64,000 bases of DNA, taken from assembly GCF_000003815.2 (NCBI RefSeq), contig NC_049992.1:21245741-21309740 (forward strand), in the 5' to 3' direction. The translations under genes were made by a program, and so were the position numbers. The notes beneath the pieces are model-generated. The model was not told the origin of the DNA and ran no database searches. It worked only from the letters and a program-made list of their open reading frames with translations. The stretch comes from Branchiostoma floridae (taxonomy: Eukaryota; Chordata; Leptocardii; Amphioxiformes; Branchiostomatidae). Of this stretch, positions 46,601 through 54,200 are shown in pieces; positions within the stretch are counted from its first letter, which is position 1, and each line of letters begins with the position of its first letter.

Positions 46601-47574
46601 CCCACCATGACTCATCTACCTTCACCATCAACCTTGCTCTCAACAAAGCTGGCGTGGACTTTGAGGTATGAAGTGTTGTAGACATTTTTCTGTACAAGAT
46701 GCATCCTACCACCTATCAAAAAGACAACCCATCCAGGTTATTGTGGTCCCAGACACACTCATTTATACACACACTTACACTACCGAAAACACAGCCTTTA
46801 GGGCAAAGGTAACTATATTAATAGGCTTGTCTACGGCACTGTAGGTATGGCGATGGTGACTTTTTTTTGTACATCCAGATACATGCTTCTTACTGTGCTC
46901 AGAAGCCATATGCTAGTTGTACGTATGATGATGATAGTTATGAATCAGATGATATATATACAATATATACATCAGGCCTCGAAATTCATTTTTGGAATTA
47001 GGTGCACTGGTGCACCCAGCTTAAAAAATTGGGTGCACCAAAACATTTTTGGGTGCACCACTTAAATTTAAGTAGAATGTCAGAAAATCCTAATAATAAA
47101 ACTTAGTTACAAGCTATCAAATTCTTAAACAAGTACCATGACAGACATTTTTATTATCTTTCTAACACTTTGTAGATGTCAAGAAGAATATGATGTATAC
47201 TAGTATACTTTGATATCTTTACATACATAAGCCTATGAAAATATTTGGGTGCACCCACAGAAAATAATCGGGTGCACAGCTCCAATTTTAGGTGCACCTG
47301 GGTGCACATGCATCCAGTATTTCGAGCCCTGTACATGTATATTATGACTTAGCAATTCTATTTCTAGATATTTTTAGCTTAGAGAACTGAATACCAGGTG
47401 TCTACTGTTTCCTTGCAGGGAGGAGGTTGTCGCTTCCTTCGTTACAACTGCTCCGTAACCAACACAAAAATGGGCTGGTTACTGATGCATCCTGGTCGTC
47501 TGACCCACTATCACGAAGGCCTGCCAACTACAAATGGAACAAGATACATCATGATTTCCTTTGTGGACCCTTAA
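20749..47574 (+). CDS. PLOD3: Procollagen-lysine 2-oxoglutarate 5-dioxygenase (lysyl hydroxylase), complete, 734 aa
   Basis: ER-lumen enzyme that hydroxylates collagen lysines and, in LH3-type members, glycosylates the hydroxylysines. Exons: 20749-20845, 26016-26110, 26299-26435, 26622-26736, 27216-27264, 27815-27927, 30007-30070, 30931-31028, 31416-31514, 31976-32107, 32817-32938, 33860-33961, 34838-34963, 35679-35817, 36703-36816, 37260-37328, 43635-43739, one of 45207-45353 / 45413-45559 / 45612-45758, 46540-46665, 47419-47574. All have GT/AG borders and agreeing phases, totalling 2205 bases, against about 727-738 residues in vertebrates. A signal peptide is followed by the GT domain with D109-S-Y-D112 and H250 (Mn2+ ligands in human LH3: D112, D115, H253). 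The C-terminal dioxygenase has H663, D665, H715 and R725 (human LH3 H667, D669, H719, R729). DSYD and the Cys in GFCWP are LH3-like; LH1 and LH2 differ there. Lancelets may carry a single pre-duplication PLOD, so the symbol is tentative. Confidence 0.95.
21772..21991. mobile_element. Small TTAA-flanked MITE
   Basis: ACTGCCAAACCCGG at the left and ACTCTGGCAGT at the right are inverted ends, each next to TTAA (21768-21771 and 21992-21995). TTAA duplication is used by piggyBac, Kolobok and some Sola transposons. The inside has repeated CCCGGATATA motifs. It abuts another repeat cluster on its right. Confidence 0.6.
21996..23245. repeat. Composite repeat: CGTAGAGCGTAAT blocks around four ~190-bp units
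   Basis: Outer blocks repeat CGTAGAGCGTAATC and variants (22020, 22079, 22141, 22167, 22192 and 23144, 23175, 23204). Inner blocks repeat a unit with AAAATGCAGGAAATGG...TTTCAGAGGGT at about 22230, 22400, 22590 and 22800. The whole is bracketed by GGGGCCCCCAAG and CTTGGGGGCCC. The inner unit also occurs twice at 55280-55610. No protein is recognised; it lies in PLOD intron 1. Confidence 0.7.
23300..25020. other. PLOD intron 1, no recognised gene
   Basis: AT-rich intronic DNA without supported exons. The only structure noted is a perfect 22-bp palindrome at 24489-24510, built from CTCCAAGCAGA and its complement. Confidence 0.5.
25069..25490. repeat. Interspersed repeat, TTAGGCCATGTTGATTTG family, copy 1
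   Basis: It starts AGGCCATGTTGATTTGATT and is collinear with 33009-33396 down to GTCAAAGGTACACAGGCAG-like sequence. The first copy is inserted in or next to a CATTCATGATG element (25024). No ORF shared by both copies. Confidence 0.7.
25636..25945 (+). mobile_element. LINE 3'-UTR fragment
   Basis: TGACCTCTGACCTCCACCCC is shared with the 3' UTR of the CR1-like copy at 41299. A GGGCCCCCTTGGAAATCA...GGGGCTACCC stem is followed by a GATAAATAAA tail. No RT sequence is left. It lies just upstream of PLOD exon 2. Confidence 0.5.
26181..26280. other. Assembly gap (100 N) inside a PLOD intron
   Basis: The gap falls between PLOD exons 2 and 3. The protein reads continuously across that junction in the family alignment (NIQVQ then VLGMHQEW), so no coding sequence appears to be lost. 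Confidence 0.9.
26299..26736 (+). CDS. PLOD3: PLOD exons 3 and 4: glycosyltransferase metal site
   Basis: Exon 3 (26299-26435) has the IGGGQK signature and ends in the codon for Ser110. Exon 4 (26622-26736) continues YDVII, so the DSYD metal motif is split by an intron. Exon 4 also has GFCWP with Cys141, equivalent to Cys144 that matters for LH3 galactosyl/glucosyltransferase activity. This suggests the enzyme can glycosylate hydroxylysine; that remains an inference. Confidence 0.85.
27466..27634. mobile_element. Fold-back element with ~50-bp arms
   Basis: Arms at 27466-27515 and 27584-27634 are reverse complements with about two mismatches (GTACACAACCAGGTTAAAC against its complement). The central loop contains CTTCCTCAGACCTTCTGACT. 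A related right arm and its flank TCCTATATTCTACCAACC recur at 34553-34640. Confidence 0.8.
28073..28284. mobile_element. Palindromic MITE (TACTGTAAATGCA family), copy 2
   Basis: A complete copy of about 212 bp with ends TACTGTAAATGCAGAAATG and GCATTTACAGTA and central TAGACTGCAGTCTA. It has many GTTCGCGGT motifs in alternating orientation, so a single strand can fold into one long hairpin. It lies in a PLOD intron. Confidence 0.9.
28342..28712. repeat. 185-bp tandem duplication containing (GT)n
   Basis: The unit from TACCCTCACCAGAAG through GTGTGTCACTGTG to GATATTTAGTAGGTGGGTAG occurs at 28342 and 28527 almost unchanged. Each unit contains a GT microsatellite with CACTG breaks. Open frames across it are spurious. 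Confidence 0.9.
29345..29557. mobile_element. Palindromic MITE, copy 3 (inverted)
   Basis: It is the reverse orientation of copy 2, complete, with the same TAGACTGCAGTCTA centre and TGCATTTACAGTA end. It lies 1.06 kb from copy 2 in the same PLOD intron, so the two could pair with each other in the pre-mRNA. Confidence 0.9.
30007..31028 (+). CDS. PLOD3: PLOD exons 7 and 8: end of the glycosyltransferase domain
   Basis: Exon 7 (30007-30070) encodes [16 protein letters not shown]. Exon 8 (30931-31028) starts after TTTTCAG and ends with [10 protein letters not shown], where His250 matches the third metal ligand (His253) of human LH3. Phases 0/1 and 1/0 agree. Confidence 0.85.
33009..33396. repeat. 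Interspersed repeat, TTAGGCCATGTTGATTTG family, copy 2
   Basis: Collinear with 25069-25490, including GGTTGAACATAGTACTAAAC and TTAGGTGTAGGG. It is followed by a block starting GGGCCCCATTCGTACTAACT. It lies between PLOD exons 11 and 12. Confidence 0.7.
34058..34200 (+). mobile_element. tRNA-derived SINE, truncated
   Basis: An A-box-like GTGGCGTAACTGGTAGAGC and a B-box-like GGTTCTGAGTTCAATACC are followed by CTTGGGAAAGGCACTTTAC, the same body as the SINE at 5095. The 3' part is missing or replaced by the fold-back element that follows. Confidence 0.65.
34338..34511. repeat. Fold-back repeat with ~45-bp arms
   Basis: GTTCTGCTTCTCG...AGTAGCCGATGTAG...GCGCTTTT (34338-34381) is the reverse complement of AAAAGCGCC...CATCGGCTACT...CGAGAAGCAGAAC (34466-34511), with a few mismatches. 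It is nested in the same repeat that gives the right arm of the 27466 element. Confidence 0.75.
36025..36236. mobile_element. Palindromic MITE, copy 4 (inverted, more diverged)
   Basis: It starts TACTGTTAATGCATTTAAG and ends TTTCTGCATTTACAG. The centre reads TAGACCACAGTCTA, so the palindrome is broken by substitution. Several GCGG motifs are changed to ACGG/TGCGG, consistent with greater age. It lies between PLOD exons 14 and 15. Confidence 0.85.
37841..38345. mobile_element. 505-bp element nested in the left arm, 8-bp target duplication
   Basis: The inverted repeats are about 78 bp long, from CATCCTCACACTCAGGG to CCCTGAGTGTGAGGGTG, and both contain TGATATCGTTAGG-type sequence. The element is flanked by TGCAGGAG on both sides (37833-37840, 38346-38353). 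The right arm of the host element has the empty site. The interior has no transposase. P-like and hAT-like elements make 8-bp duplications. Confidence 0.9.
39604..41060 (+). pseudogene. Decayed ORF of the TTAA element (CDR/zinc-finger type)
   Basis: Conserved-looking blocks survive in shifting frames: [11 protein letters not shown] (39604), then [20 protein letters not shown] and NEKHDV (39645), [13 protein letters not shown] (40053) resembling a C2H2 finger start, [16 protein letters not shown] (40740) and [16 protein letters not shown] (40900s). From memory these resemble uncharacterised transposon-linked proteins found in cnidarians and lancelets; that match was not checked. Stops and frameshifts separate the blocks and an hAT-like element sits in the middle, so it cannot make a protein. 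Confidence 0.55.
40222..40663. mobile_element. Non-autonomous hAT-like element with 8-bp target duplication (442 bp)
   Basis: The ends TAGGGGTGGGTATCGG and GTACCGGTACCCAGCCCTA are flanked by CTCATGGC on both sides (40214-40221, 40664-40671). It is nearly collinear with the copy at 15475-15918. It interrupts the decayed ORF of the surrounding TTAA element, so it is younger. Confidence 0.9.
41299..41840 (+). mobile_element. 5'-truncated CR1-like LINE with (ATAA)n tail
   Basis: The open frame to 41637 encodes a LINE ORF2 C-terminus: [41 protein letters not shown] and [13 protein letters not shown] before the stop. A 3' UTR of about 180 bases ends in AAATAAATAAATAAATAAAG. The RT palm and endonuclease are absent. 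It is inserted inside the TTAA transposon. Confidence 0.85.
43635..43739 (+). CDS. PLOD3: PLOD exon 17
   Basis: It encodes [20 protein letters not shown] followed by [15 protein letters not shown] and ends GAG|GTTAGT in phase 0. It is the constitutive exon immediately upstream of the three alternative 147-bp exons and reads in frame into any of them. Confidence 0.9.
45048..45087. other. Perfect 19-bp inverted repeat upstream of the triplicated exon
   Basis: AACATTTCAAAAGTAACAG is followed by AA and then its exact reverse complement. The hairpin lies 120 bases upstream of the first alternative PLOD exon, in the intron all three isoforms share. It may be a splicing-related structure or a tiny transposon footprint. 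Confidence 0.7.
45207..45353 (+). CDS. PLOD3: PLOD alternative exon 18a (147 bp)
   Basis: Residues 593-641 of the dioxygenase domain, beginning [18 protein letters not shown] and ending KVYPGYYSE. Acceptor TTTCATAG, donor GAG|GTAAGT, phase 0/0. It shares [13 protein letters not shown] and EWL with 18b and 18c but differs along the following helix ([12 protein letters not shown]). This segment directly precedes the exon with the Fe-binding His and Asp, so the choice of exon could tune substrate or sequence preference. Confidence 0.9.
45413..45559 (+). CDS. PLOD3: PLOD alternative exon 18b (147 bp)
   Basis: It begins [18 protein letters not shown] and ends KVFPGYFSP, has the same length and phase as 18a, acceptor GCATCAG and donor CCG|GTGAGT. 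It differs by [18 protein letters not shown] and carries an extra Cys (VCKLQ) absent from 18a and 18c. The intron from 18a is only 59 bases. Confidence 0.9.
45612..45758 (+). CDS. PLOD3: PLOD alternative exon 18c (147 bp)
   Basis: It begins [18 protein letters not shown] and ends KVYPGYLSR, with the same length and phase, acceptor GCATTAG and donor AGG|GTGAGT. It carries [20 protein letters not shown]. The intron from 18b is 52 bases. No stop or frameshift is visible, which argues for maintained function in all three copies. Confidence 0.9.
46540..46665 (+). CDS. PLOD3: PLOD exon 19: Fe(II)-binding HxD
   Basis: It encodes [19 protein letters not shown] with His663 and Asp665, the first two iron ligands of the 2-oxoglutarate dioxygenase, followed by [10 protein letters not shown]. 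It joins in phase 0 to any version of exon 18. Confidence 0.92.
46973..47331. mobile_element. CAGGGCTCGAA-family element, GGGTGCAC-rich
   Basis: It begins CAGGCCTCGAAATTC and ends CCAGTATTTCGAGCCCTG, an inverted pair, and contains many TGGGTGCACC motifs. It lies in the last PLOD intron. Relatives are at 3205-3427, 8960-9300, 11737-11825 and 18305-18754. Confidence 0.75.
47419..47574 (+). CDS. PLOD3: PLOD last exon: third iron ligand and 2-oxoglutarate Arg
   Basis: It begins [12 protein letters not shown] and contains [13 protein letters not shown], where His715 is the third iron ligand, then NGTRY with Arg725, which binds 2-oxoglutarate. It ends SFVDP and TAA, the family's usual C-terminus. 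NCS is a potential N-glycosylation site. Confidence 0.93.
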   Translation, partial: GGGCRFLRYNCSVTNTKMGWLLMHPGRLTHYHEGLPTTNGTRYIMISFVDP

Positions 47575-48069
47575 ACCTCCAGCGCAGGCGAGTATTGTAG
47601 CATCATGTAAAACTTCAGACCAGTTTTATGGTGGCTGAACTGCATCTCCTGATATCGCCATTGCATTGTTTACAGTATGTACAAGTAAACCTTGTCAGGT
47701 TTGGTTAATTACATAGTGCCAACTTTTTGTATTTACATATATCTTGCATAGCTGATGTAAATTCATGTGTGAACTGGTCTGTTTGACCTTATTATGTATA
47801 ATTTGGAGATTCATGTCACTACCTGTACTGGCATTTTTTTTAATGCAACTGTCAGCTAACATGGAGCTTTTCATTCCCCTAAAATATACATGTATTTATT
47901 ACACAGCTGCAAAGTTTACTTGTCAGACTTTATTGTACTTAGACATCAGCATGCTTGAAAGTTGTTCTGTGTTCGTAAAATTTACTCCAAAACAGAACCT
48001 TAACTGTGATTTTCAAAACAAAGACACAGATTTTCCACTGTATGGCACCTATTTTTGTCTTTGTTAAGA

Positions 48070-48075
48070 AATAAA
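48070..48075 (+). terminator. Polyadenylation signal of PLOD
   Basis: AATAAA lies 496 bases after the stop codon; a second AATAAA is at about 48241. Either could end the transcript. Confidence 0.5.
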
Positions 48076-48099
48076 CAATTCACTGCTTCTGAAATGTCA

Positions 48100-51000
48100 C
48101 TTTCTGTACATATACTTGTTGCATAGACATGTAGCTTTCCAAAGATCCCCAACAACTGATCCACTGCTGATCGAGTTAAGGGTTCAATCTGCATAAAGTG
48201 ACACCAGGAAGCATTCATTGACAAGGACAAGTACAGTGGAAAATAAATGGAACTTTTTTCTTTTGTTGGAAATCTCATTTAAGGTCCACAATCACCCTCA
48301 AGCAATGTATTACATGTATTTCTTTAGTGATGGTTAAGTTTTTGTCCAAATGGACAACAGATCTTGATACTTGTAACTCTCTTTTTATGCCAAGGACCAA
48401 CAATCATGAATTTTGTAATTCTCTTTGTATCTGTAGTTTTGATATTTAATGTGTTCAGAAGTAAGTGACAAAATGGGATGCCTACATGTATACATGTACA
48501 TGTAATCATAAGAACTTGTCACATGTTGCAGTATTGGAGAGATTGCACGTTATTCTATAGATATAAATATAGACCATATTTTTGTAGTCAAAGGGGATGA
48601 ATCAATTCTCCATACACACAGAATTGATGACATTTGCAAAGTGATATCTGAGTCCTAAGTTTATCTTGTTGACAGAGGGTTTTGACACTTCAAATTCAAA
48701 ATCAATGATATTACAATTCATTTACAGCTGTTGGGGTTCTTTTGCGAATTTCAAAAGGTTGCACTTAAGCTGTTGATCTGTGAGCAATAATGATTCCAAG
48801 GATGGCACTCTACCCCAAGATGTAAAATTGTAGCTATAGTATTCATCATCATTAGTCCTGTAATTAGTCAGTGGTAGTTTTACCGTATGAAATATTATCA
48901 TGTATGTTTGAAAATTCCTTTTCCTTTTTAACATTTGAGCAGTTTGTCAACAGGGTTATTTTAAGTTCATTTTGTAGAGAGAATGCCTTATGGGCTGCTG
49001 TTAGTTTACCTTCTTATATATCTTTATAACCAGCGTGTGGTATCATTGGCATATATAGACTGCATACTTTTAGTCTTGGGAATTAAAATTAATGAGTCTT
49101 GCAAAGTATGTTCTGTTTTTTCATTGCGTTTTATGTCTGTATGTTGTCAGTACATGTAACTCATAATGGGTGGTAGAGGCTGTTGCTTTGAGGCTCCAGA
49201 TTATCAAAGATTTGATTTTTCTACATATAGTAAGGTTCCACAGGATTGAATTGTATTCAAAAAGCCTCTTAAAAACTTTAAATTTATCTGGCAATCCAAA
49301 GGTGTAGTTACAGCATTTGTTGGATCAGAATGGCTATGAGATGTTTCAAAAGAAGACCTGATAGATTTTTATTGACGTTCTTTCCTGAAATCTTTTTTAA
49401 TTGTTGAAATTCAAGCTCACAGTTTTTTCCACAAAACACAAAGGTGACCATCTGAAAGAATGATATGGAGCAGAAGGGAAAATTGTTTCAAATGTTTCCA
49501 TTTTAAGTCAGAAAATAGTGACCCATAGATCATGCAAATTAGATAATTTGCAAAGTAACATTGTAAAAACAAAATTGAAGAAGTTATGGGGTCAAGGAAC
49601 TCAGATTGTGCCACTTGTACCAGTAGAGTGTGTTTTTGAGGGAGGAATGCATGTGATATCATAACATATATATTATTATACAGATAATTTGACGGGTTAT
49701 AGCAGACAGATTCATCTAGATTAAGTGGAACTGACAGTAATTTTCACCAGGCACCGCTATAGAAAGTCACTGAACATTTGGAACGAAAGAAGAGAGAAGA
49801 AATGGGGCAAAAACAATATGTTTCCCCATACTTGAATACAAGCATAATGACAAGACTAGGTAACGATAGAACTTATGGTGCTAGGTATTTGTTTTATTGC
49901 AAATTTCATCTAGTAGTAGTGCTACATGTATCCTTGATAATATGTAGTAATGTATCTGACTGGGCCTTTGCAAGGATTTTCACACCTCCATAGAGGCACA
50001 TCTTGACTAAAGCTTGTAGTATTATATCTCTTTCTATGAATGGATTTCCTTATTTGCTCTTAGCAACAATATAGTGTAAGTTCAAGTTGACCAATGGTTT
50101 TTTCTTACTGCAGCCTCTGTAGGACTGATATTGTTGAATTAAGTACATGTATGACTGGTAACTATCCTTAACCTACATGCAGACAAATGCATCACAACAT
50201 GATGACCTTATTGTTCTCCAGACATGCTCTGGACACATGCTTCACATATACAGGAGTGCTCTAACTAAAGTACATGTAATATTGAAATACATGTACAATA
50301 ATGAACATTGCACTTTTTTTACATATATACCTAGCAAAGCAATGTACATTCAATTAACTATTTGTATTCATATTTATTACTTTATGATAGAATTTTAGGT
50401 GTTATGTTATCTCATTTGTTATACCTTATATCATCTAGTATAGATTGATGCAAAGTTTTGTTTGCAAAGTCTGTGCTCACTCTTCCCGTGTTCTTCATGG
50501 TATGCAGACTATTTCATGCTATAGAATCATATTTTATAATTTTAGATTTTTCATTGAGTTACACATTCACAGTGGATTGCTCCTATTGCTCTGGGATTGA
50601 AAGGCTAGCCTCTCCAATACTGTAAACATTGTAGTCATGGGCAAATCATTGTTACTACGACACCTTGTGAAATAGTGGAAGTCTAGTCACTTTCACTCAT
50701 AATCATTAATTTGTTAGGCCACCAGAATGGAATTCCACATGTAACACTCCTTAAAAATGGCCATTGGATGGCAATAGTGTAGATAAACAAGGTACACAAA
50801 TGAAGAAAATCTCATAACCATACACTATCTCTGATATGAACATTAAATATGCTCTTAGAGCTTTCAAAGGGGCACAGAAGACATGTATTTGAATGATACA
50901 TGTAATAATGCCACTTAGAATAAAACATTTCATTGCAATTGTATCATGGTCAAACACGGCCCCATATACATTCATTACAATTGATAAGAATGTAATGTGA

Positions 51001-51216
51001 TGGGGGGGGGGATAAGTCACCTGACTTGTAATATTTTAAAAAATGAGAACTTGTTTCTAGGTACATTCATGTGAAAATAGGGCCCTGTGATGTGTTAAAT
51101 TAAATCAGGTATTGTGGAAACTACCTGTACTTCAATGTGTATGAGATATGAAAGTCCAGTACAGCATGACAACTGAAATGACCTCCTTTGGTGTCGGTGG
51201 ATTTTTACACAAGTGG
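48100..51216. other. Intergenic region between the convergent PLOD and FN3 genes
   Basis: PLOD ends here from the left and the FN3-domain gene ends here from the right. The interval should hold both 3' UTRs. A minus-strand AATAAA (TTTATT at 50371) could end the FN3 transcript. No further ORF or known repeat was recognised. Confidence 0.5.
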
Positions 51217-54200
51217 TTACAGGTTCTGGGATCCATGGTGAGATCCAGGCGTTCGCGCGAGTTCCTCCTGGGATCCAGTGCGCTTCTTGGACTTCTTGCG
51301 CTTATTGAGCTTCTTTGGATGGAACCTTGGTACTTTAATGCCGCCCTTGCCAAGGTCCTTGTCCCACTTACAGAAGATAGCGCACAGCACGAGCAGGAAG
51401 AGCAAACCTGGAGGAGAACACAACTCTTTTTAATAACCTCTCTGATAACTGCTTTCAATCTGTTTTAAATTGTTTTTAATATATGTAAACAGCAGGAGAA
51501 TTCAGGATTCTTTCAGGAAAGAAATTAGAGTTTGAACCTCCATGAAATATTTAGAGCTTTTGTAGATGTTATATAAATGGTTGCAGACATCCTGTCAACC
51601 ATGCTGGAACCTTACAATGTGAGCCTGGCAGTGAGAAATGGTAAAAACTTCATTCAGACAGCTGACCCCAACACCAGGCTGGAGACCCACAGGGAGAGTT
51701 TAGGTGTGGGACAGACAAACTCCACTTTAAACATGGTCTTGGTTTATAAAATGATCAGGGTTTAAATGTGCATGATTTAAGATGAAGTAATTGATTTATC
51801 AATGCCTCATTAGTCAACGTCATTTGATATCTAGGTTTGTACAATTTTTATCTTGTGATGATGATGAAGCAGCACATAAGTTACATATGATCATAAACTC
51901 AAATACCATATAGCATTTTCTTATTCATTTTGCAAATTAGCCCCAATTTGGGTACTCTAAGCATAGCAGTGCTCACCTCTACCTGACTCTCATTTACTAT
52001 AAATTCTCATGTACAGCTTAGGAACTACAACCATGGTATGATAATATCTCATTGATTATTCAAATTAGATTATAATTTGCATAATCTTAATCCATTCACT
52101 CTAATAAGATTATTTAATAACTGGCCAAGAAAGGTAGACTTTTTGTTTACTTTGAATTTATAGCCATCGATCTGGTTGACTGAACACAGGTTTTATGTTT
52201 CAAATGACTTACTGATATTTTACTGAACTCCTCAGATATTGATGATTCAATATTAATGTGAACATTTTTTGCCACTCAGCATTCATAGGCAACAAACCTT
52301 AAGGGAGTAGCCTAGCTTGGTGGCATCAAATGAACTATCCCTACAACACGGGACCTTACCTATTGCAGAACCTGTACCCAATACGATATACAAGTCATTG
52401 TTCTCATCATCTTCCTCTTGTGTCTCCCATGGTCCAAAATCTTGGTCAAAATTTGCAAGATGCCTCCCAGAGTGCTTAGCTTGACCCTTGACCCCTGCCG
52501 CGGACCACGCACAAGACCCTGTTTAAATCAAATTTTGAAAGGAGTTTCTCATTGGCAAAACAAAAACCAATACATGAAGAAACGTCACACATATTTTCTA
52601 GAATTTCTGGAAACTACTTTTTATGATCATTTTATAAGTAATAAGCTGGGCCTGGGCGTAGCTCGTGGCTAGAAGTCATACTGAGACCAGACCTGCTATG
52701 TCTGTGCTGCAGACTGTCTCAGCTATGACAGTAACTTATGGTGATAAGATATGGAAATAAGTTAGAGCTCGACCTCGTAATTCTTTGTGTTGTGTCTGAG
52801 GATGGATATGTGACTACACCACACTTCTGGGAGTGATGGATTCAAAGCAATAATGTTGTAATGTGTAGTGTGGATGTCAGACTGGTGTAGTGTGGATGTC
52901 AGACTGGTGTAGTGTGGGTGTCAGACTGATGTAGTGTAGATGTCAGACTGGTGTAATGTGGGTGTCAGACTGGTGTAGTGTGGGTGTCAGACTGGTGTAG
53001 CGTGGATGTCAGACTGGTGTAGTGTGGATGTCAGACTGGTGTAGTGAGGATGTCAGACTGGTGTAGTGTGGGTGTCAGACTGATGTAGTGTAGATGTCAG
53101 ACTGGTGTAGTGAGGATGTCAGACTGGTGTAGTGTGGGTGTCAGACTGGTGTAGTGTAGATGTCAGACTGGTGTAGTGAGGATGTCAGACTGGTGTAGTG
53201 TGGGTGTCAGACTGGTGTAGTGTGGGTTTCAGACTGGTGTAGTGTGGGTGTCAGACTGGTGTAGTGTGGATGTCAGACTGGTGTAGTGTGGGTGTCAGAC
53301 TGGTGTAGTGAGGATGTCAGACTGGTGTAGTGTAGATGTCAGACTGGTGTAGTGTGGATGTAAGACTGGTGTAGTGTGGGAATCAGACTGGTGTAGTGTG
53401 GGTTTCAGACTGGTGTAGTGTGGATGTCAGACTGGTGTAGTGTGGGTGTCAGACCGGTGTAGTGAGGATGTCAGACTGGTGTAGTGTAGATGTCAGACTG
53501 GTGTAGTGTGGGTGTCAGACTGGTGTAGTGTGGATGTCAGACTGGTGTAGTGAGGATGTCAGACTGGTGTAGTGTGGGTGTCAGACTGGTGTAGTGTAGA
53601 TGTCAGACTGGTGTAGTGTGGATGTAAGACTGGTGTAGTGTAGATGTCAGACTGGTGTAGTGTGGGTGTCAGACTGGTGTATTGTAGATGTCAGACTGGT
53701 GTAGTGTGGGTGTCAGACTGGTGTAGTGTAGATGTCAGACTGGTGTAGTGAGGATGTCAGACTGGTGTAGTGTAGATGTCAGACTGGTGTTGTGTGGGTG
53801 TCAGACTGATGAAGTGTGGGTGTCAGACTGGTGTATTGTGGGTGTCGGACTTGTGTAGTGTGGGTGTCAGACTGGTGTTGTGTGGATGTCAGACTGATGA
53901 AGTGTGGGTGTCAGACTGGTGTAGTGTGGATGTCAGACTGGTGAAGTGTTGGTGTCAGACTGGTGTAGTGTGGGTGTCAGACTGGTGTAGTGTGGGAGTC
54001 AGACTGGTGTAGTGTATTTTGTTAGACTGAGGTAACGTGGATGTTGGGGTGGTGTAGTGCATTTTGTTAGGTGTAGCATATATGTCAGACTGGTGTAGTG
54101 TGAATGTCAACCTGGTGTAGATTGGTGTAGTGTAGATGTCAGACTGGTGTGGATGTAAATTAGTTCAGTGTGGATGTCAGTCTGGTGTAGTGGGAATGTT

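Noticed and set aside
51148..51468. 106-codon plus-strand open frame with Leu-rich stretch
   Set aside because: It is antisense to the last exon of the FN3 gene, whose splice phases and TM/basic tail are convincing.
53776..54012. 78-codon open frame of Cys/Val/Trp-rich repeats
   Set aside because: It is the minisatellite read in one frame; a 22-bp unit gives a 22-residue period with no start, splice or domain evidence.
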